DNA of 64,000 nt, taken from the NCBI RefSeq assembly GCF_014349155.1, contig NZ_JACSIT010000067.1, forward strand, positions 62,001 to 126,000. Reading direction: 5' to 3'. Every line of letters begins with the position of its first letter. Within the stretch, counting starts at the first letter, position 1. Positions 61,826 through 64,000 of the stretch are shown here, in pieces. Under the pieces are notes generated by a model. The model had not been told where the DNA came from. It did not search any database and saw only the letters and a program-made list of their open reading frames with translations. This stretch comes from Neolewinella lacunae (GTDB lineage Bacteria; Bacteroidota; Bacteroidia; Chitinophagales; Saprospiraceae). Both the position numbers and the translations under genes were made by a program.

Positions 61826-62764
61826 ATGGGCACAGAACCTCTCAAGACCGTCATTATTGGCTCCGGCCCCGCTGGCTACACTGCGGCCATTTACGCAGCG
61901 CGTGCTTTGCTCAAGCCCGTATTGTATACCGGCAAAGAACCCGGTGGCCAATTGATGATTACGACTGACGTGGAAAACTTCCCCGGCTACCCCGACGGCG
62001 TCATGGGCCCCCAGATGATGGATGACCTGAAGCGCCAGGCCGAGCGCTTCGACACCGTGGTGAAGCACGAGTTGATTGAGCGCGTTGATTTTACCGGGCC
62101 AATCCACAAGATCTACACGGAGACCGGGGAAGAAATCCTGGCCCACACCGTGATCGTCTCCACCGGCGCGAGTGCCCGCTGGCTGGGATTGGAAAGCGAG
62201 CAGCGCCTGATGAACCACGGGGTAAGTGCCTGCGCGGTTTGCGACGGCTTTTTCTACCGCGGCAAGGAAACGGCCATCGTGGGGGCCGGGGACAGCGCCT
62301 GCGAAGAAGCCCTCTACCTGAGCAACCTCTGCCCGACGGTCCACATGCTCGTGCGCCGCGACGAAATGCGCGCCAGCAAAATCATGCAGGACCGCGTCAT
62401 CCAGCAGAAAAACATCAAGATCTACTGGAACACCGAAGTGGAAGAAATTCTGGGCGACGACCACGTCACCGGCGTGCGGGTGTTCAACAACCAGACGGGC
62501 GAAAAGCAGGACATTGCGGTGGCGGGTTTCTTCATCGCCATTGGCCACGTCCCCAACACTTCCATGTTTAAGGATTGGCTGGACATGGAAAGCACGGGCT
62601 ACCTGATTCACCAGCCGAACACGACCAAGACCAACGTTCCGGGCGTCTTCGTTTCCGGCGATGCGGCCGACCACGTTTACCGGCAGGCCATCACCGCCGC
62701 CGGGACGGGCTGCATGGCGGCCCTTGATGCCGAGCGCTACCTGGGCAGCATCGGGGTGATTTAG
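61826..62764 (+). CDS. trxB: Thioredoxin-disulfide reductase
   Basis: A 312-residue FAD/NADPH enzyme that keeps thioredoxin reduced in the cytoplasm. The FAD-binding GSGPAGYTAAIYAARA lies near 14-29, the redox pair is C136-A-V-C139 (SACAVCDGF), the NADPH site is GAGDSACEEALYL and the C-terminal FAD motif is GVFVSGDAADHVYRQAITAAGTG (shortened here: GVFVSGDAADHVYRQA). Length and order match low-molecular-weight TrxB. It has a good promoter and no partner gene nearby; the thioredoxin-fold lipoprotein at 46 kb is in a different compartment. Confidence 0.96.
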   Translation: MGTEPLKTVIIGSGPAGYTAAIYAARALLKPVLYTGKEPGGQLMITTDVENFPGYPDGVMGPQMMDDLKRQAERFDTVVKHELIERVDFTGPIHKIYTETGEEILAHTVIVSTGASARWLGLESEQRLMNHGVSACAVCDGFFYRGKETAIVGAGDSACEEALYLSNLCPTVHMLVRRDEMRASKIMQDRVIQQKNIKIYWNTEVEEILGDDHVTGVRVFNNQTGEKQDIAVAGFFIAIGHVPNTSMFKDWLDMESTGYLIHQPNTTKTNVPGVFVSGDAADHVYRQAITAAGTGCMAALDAERYLGSIGVI

Positions 62765-62840
62765 CGCTGGTTGGGACTTTAGTGTACTGGAAATCTTCCC
62801 CTGTGGCGGCGTAGCTTTCGGCGCTTGACCTACCCTGCTC

Positions 62841-62915
62841 TCCCCCTTTGGGGGTTGGGGGGCCAACGAACTCCCCCCTTCGGGGGGTCGGGGGGGAGCA
62901 CCTGCGGCCGCGCCC
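62841..62915 (-). repeat. Dispersed NotI-core repeat, copy 11, with two hairpin modules
   Basis: CTCCCCCTTTGGGGG with TTGGGGGG (62841-62863), then CTCCCCCCTTCGGGGGG with TCGGGGGGGAG (62870-62897), then the exact core on the minus strand (62898-62915). It is the clearest view of core and hairpin module as one composite element. Confidence 0.85.
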
Positions 62916-63473
62916 TGCTGCTACTGGCTAACTGCTAATTTTCGGGCCTTGCACACTAACGCGGCAGCGGCTGTCGTTTGCCAAGCACCTTCCCCCACCC
63001 AGTTATAATTACAAGCTCGAAAATTCCGACTCATGCTGCTGCGGAGTGCCTGGCTTTTGTCTTTACTAGTCAGATCTCACTGGTCACCGTTTGGTGCTGA
63101 AACTCAAGATCCCGGGCCGCAGTGGCTACGGGGAAATCCTTGCCCGACGGGCCGGAGGCCAAGAAAAGGTTTACGGACGACGGGACAAAACCACTGCACT
63201 ACGATTCCCCACCGCTCCCTAAAGGATGGAGCGCCTTAACACCCCGAAGGAAAATTTCGTAGTACTTTTGCCCCGCTTTATCAACCAAGACCGGCCATCC
63301 GTTCACGCGGACAGCTGGCGTTTCTCCCCGGATTTGCTACAGATCCAAACATTTTGAACCTGATAACAATAGTGGGCACTGGCGACCGTTTTGCAAGCAG
63401 TACGGCGGTTCACCCTGGCCTGATATCGTTAAATTCGTAATCCCATGTCCGTACCGCGCCGGACGGTTAAACA
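62916..63473. other. Long leader region of the PorP/SprF-type gene
   Basis: About 560 bp without a supportable gene. TACTTTTG at 63263-63270 is an exact -7 box for the plus strand and would leave a leader of about 200 nt before the ATG at 63474. CTACTGGCTAACTGCTAATT (62927-62946) is the same kind of short-word sequence found next to the repeat before gyrA. I see no riboswitch. Confidence 0.45.
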
Positions 63474-64000
63474 ATGTTTATGAAGTACGCCCGACTCTTA
63501 GGTCTGGGGATTGTATTGTCGCTGATGAGCGGCAATGGCCTCTTTGCTCAACAACTTTCGCTTTTCACCCAGTACCGGGAGAATGCCACCATTATTAACC
63601 CTGCGGCCATGGAAAGTGATTTCCTGACCTTTGGTTACAACATGTCTTTTGGGGCCAACTACCGCAGGCAGTGGGCCGGGCAGCAGAACACCCCGGAGAC
63701 GCAATCGATCCGTTTTTCCTACATCAATTCCCAGGCTTCGGGAGTGGCCCTCACCGGGGGTGGCTACCTGATGAACGACCAGACGGGGCCTACCGGGTTT
63801 ACGGGGGCTTACGGTCGGGTGGGAGCCGTCATCAGCCGGGACCCGGAAGAAGGGGGCATCAGCGTGGGGCTTTCCGCTGGCTACGTGGGCTACAGCGTGC
63901 GGGTCAGTGAGCTGGTTTTTCAGCAAAACGGCGAACCGCTCAGTGGGACGGACATCGGACAGGGGCACCCCGACATTGGCCTGGGCGTTTATGCGTACCG
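63474..64000 (+). CDS. PorP/SprF-family T9SS outer-membrane protein (3' end outside window)
   Basis: The first 175 codons of a protein cut by the window edge. It starts MFMKYARLLGLGIVLSLMSG (a second ATG at 63480 is equally possible), a signal peptide ending NGLFAQ. The mature start QQLSLFTQYRENATIINPAA is the hallmark of PorP/SprF proteins, and the rest alternates as outer-membrane beta-strands (FGYNMSFGANYRRQW, GVALTGGGYLMND, SVGLSAGYVGYSVRV). In Flavobacterium SprF pairs with SprB to deliver type-B-CTD cargo; partners are usually adjacent, so a large surface protein may lie just outside the window. Confidence 0.88.
   Translation, partial: MFMKYARLLGLGIVLSLMSGNGLFAQQLSLFTQYRENATIINPAAMESDFLTFGYNMSFGANYRRQWAGQQNTPETQSIRFSYINSQASGVALTGGGYLMNDQTGPTGFTGAYGRVGAVISRDPEEGGISVGLSAGYVGYSVRVSELVFQQNGEPLSGTDIGQGHPDIGLGVYAY

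Noticed and set aside
63033-63239. A 68-codon open frame upstream of the PorP/SprF gene
   Set aside because: No promoter in front, no conserved features and Arg/Pro-rich composition; considered chance.

Overview
The window comes from a high-GC member of the Bacteroidota, most likely of the Saprospiria/Lewinella type. Three observations point there. Promoters carry the Bacteroidota -7 box (TAnnTTTG and close variants). There are type IX secretion (T9SS) parts: a PorE-like lipoprotein, a PorP/SprF-family protein and C-terminal sorting domains. Lipoproteins are numerous, Shine-Dalgarno sequences are weak, and the gyrA-TPR and DUF2027-Smr genes are typical of the phylum. The species assignment is inference; no rRNA is present. 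Both ends of the window cut through genes.

Layout. 1-8.5 kb (minus strand): a very large exported protein of unknown function, prmA, the PorE-like T9SS lipoprotein and a MutM/Nei-type DNA glycosylase that has lost its zinc finger. 8.7-16.9 kb: a cNMP/CBS/DUF294 signalling protein overlapping a DnaQ-like exonuclease, HtrA protease, a small membrane protein, dapF, a methyltransferase, a 247-bp MITE-like element, a DUF2027-Smr protein and an OmpA-type lipoprotein. 17-25 kb: alpha-glucan phosphorylase, the tRNA-modification genes miaE and tilS, an MBL hydrolase, a membrane-anchored EEP-family protein and an S24/LexA-like regulator. 25.8-36 kb: GNAT, an OsmC operon, metK, manA, tRNA-Ser(UGA), a DUF547 lipoprotein, a GH31 glucosidase and riboflavin synthase.

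36-44 kb is the most system-like part. A catalytically dead Nudix regulator of the NrtR/AraR type is divergent from a ThuA/PQQ-type sugar dehydrogenase/cytochrome c lipoprotein. A 29-bp palindrome lies between them and covers the -33 region of both promoters. Downstream of the regulator are a sugar-isomerase-like TIM barrel fused to a beta-lactamase-family serine hydrolase, and an alpha/beta-hydrolase lipoprotein. Together they look like a regulated envelope cassette for sugar oxidation and lactone or ester hydrolysis. 44-53 kb: an orphan T9SS sorting domain, rimM, lipoproteins, a thioredoxin-fold lipoprotein, a DUF885 protein, and genes of lower GC (DUF4291, TonB-like, alcohol dehydrogenase) that look acquired. 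53-64 kb: gyrA, a TPR protein, a radical SAM DNA-repair-type protein, RidA, an M36 metalloprotease with a T9SS signal, trxB and the start of a PorP/SprF gene.

The strongest signal that ordinary genes do not explain is a dispersed repeat family. Its 18-bp core GGGCGCGGCCGCAGGTGC (NotI site inside) occurs exactly 11 times, with six diverged variants. Copies lie mostly between genes but also in frame inside coding sequences. Many carry a purine-rich tail or a C6-TTCG-G6 hairpin module.
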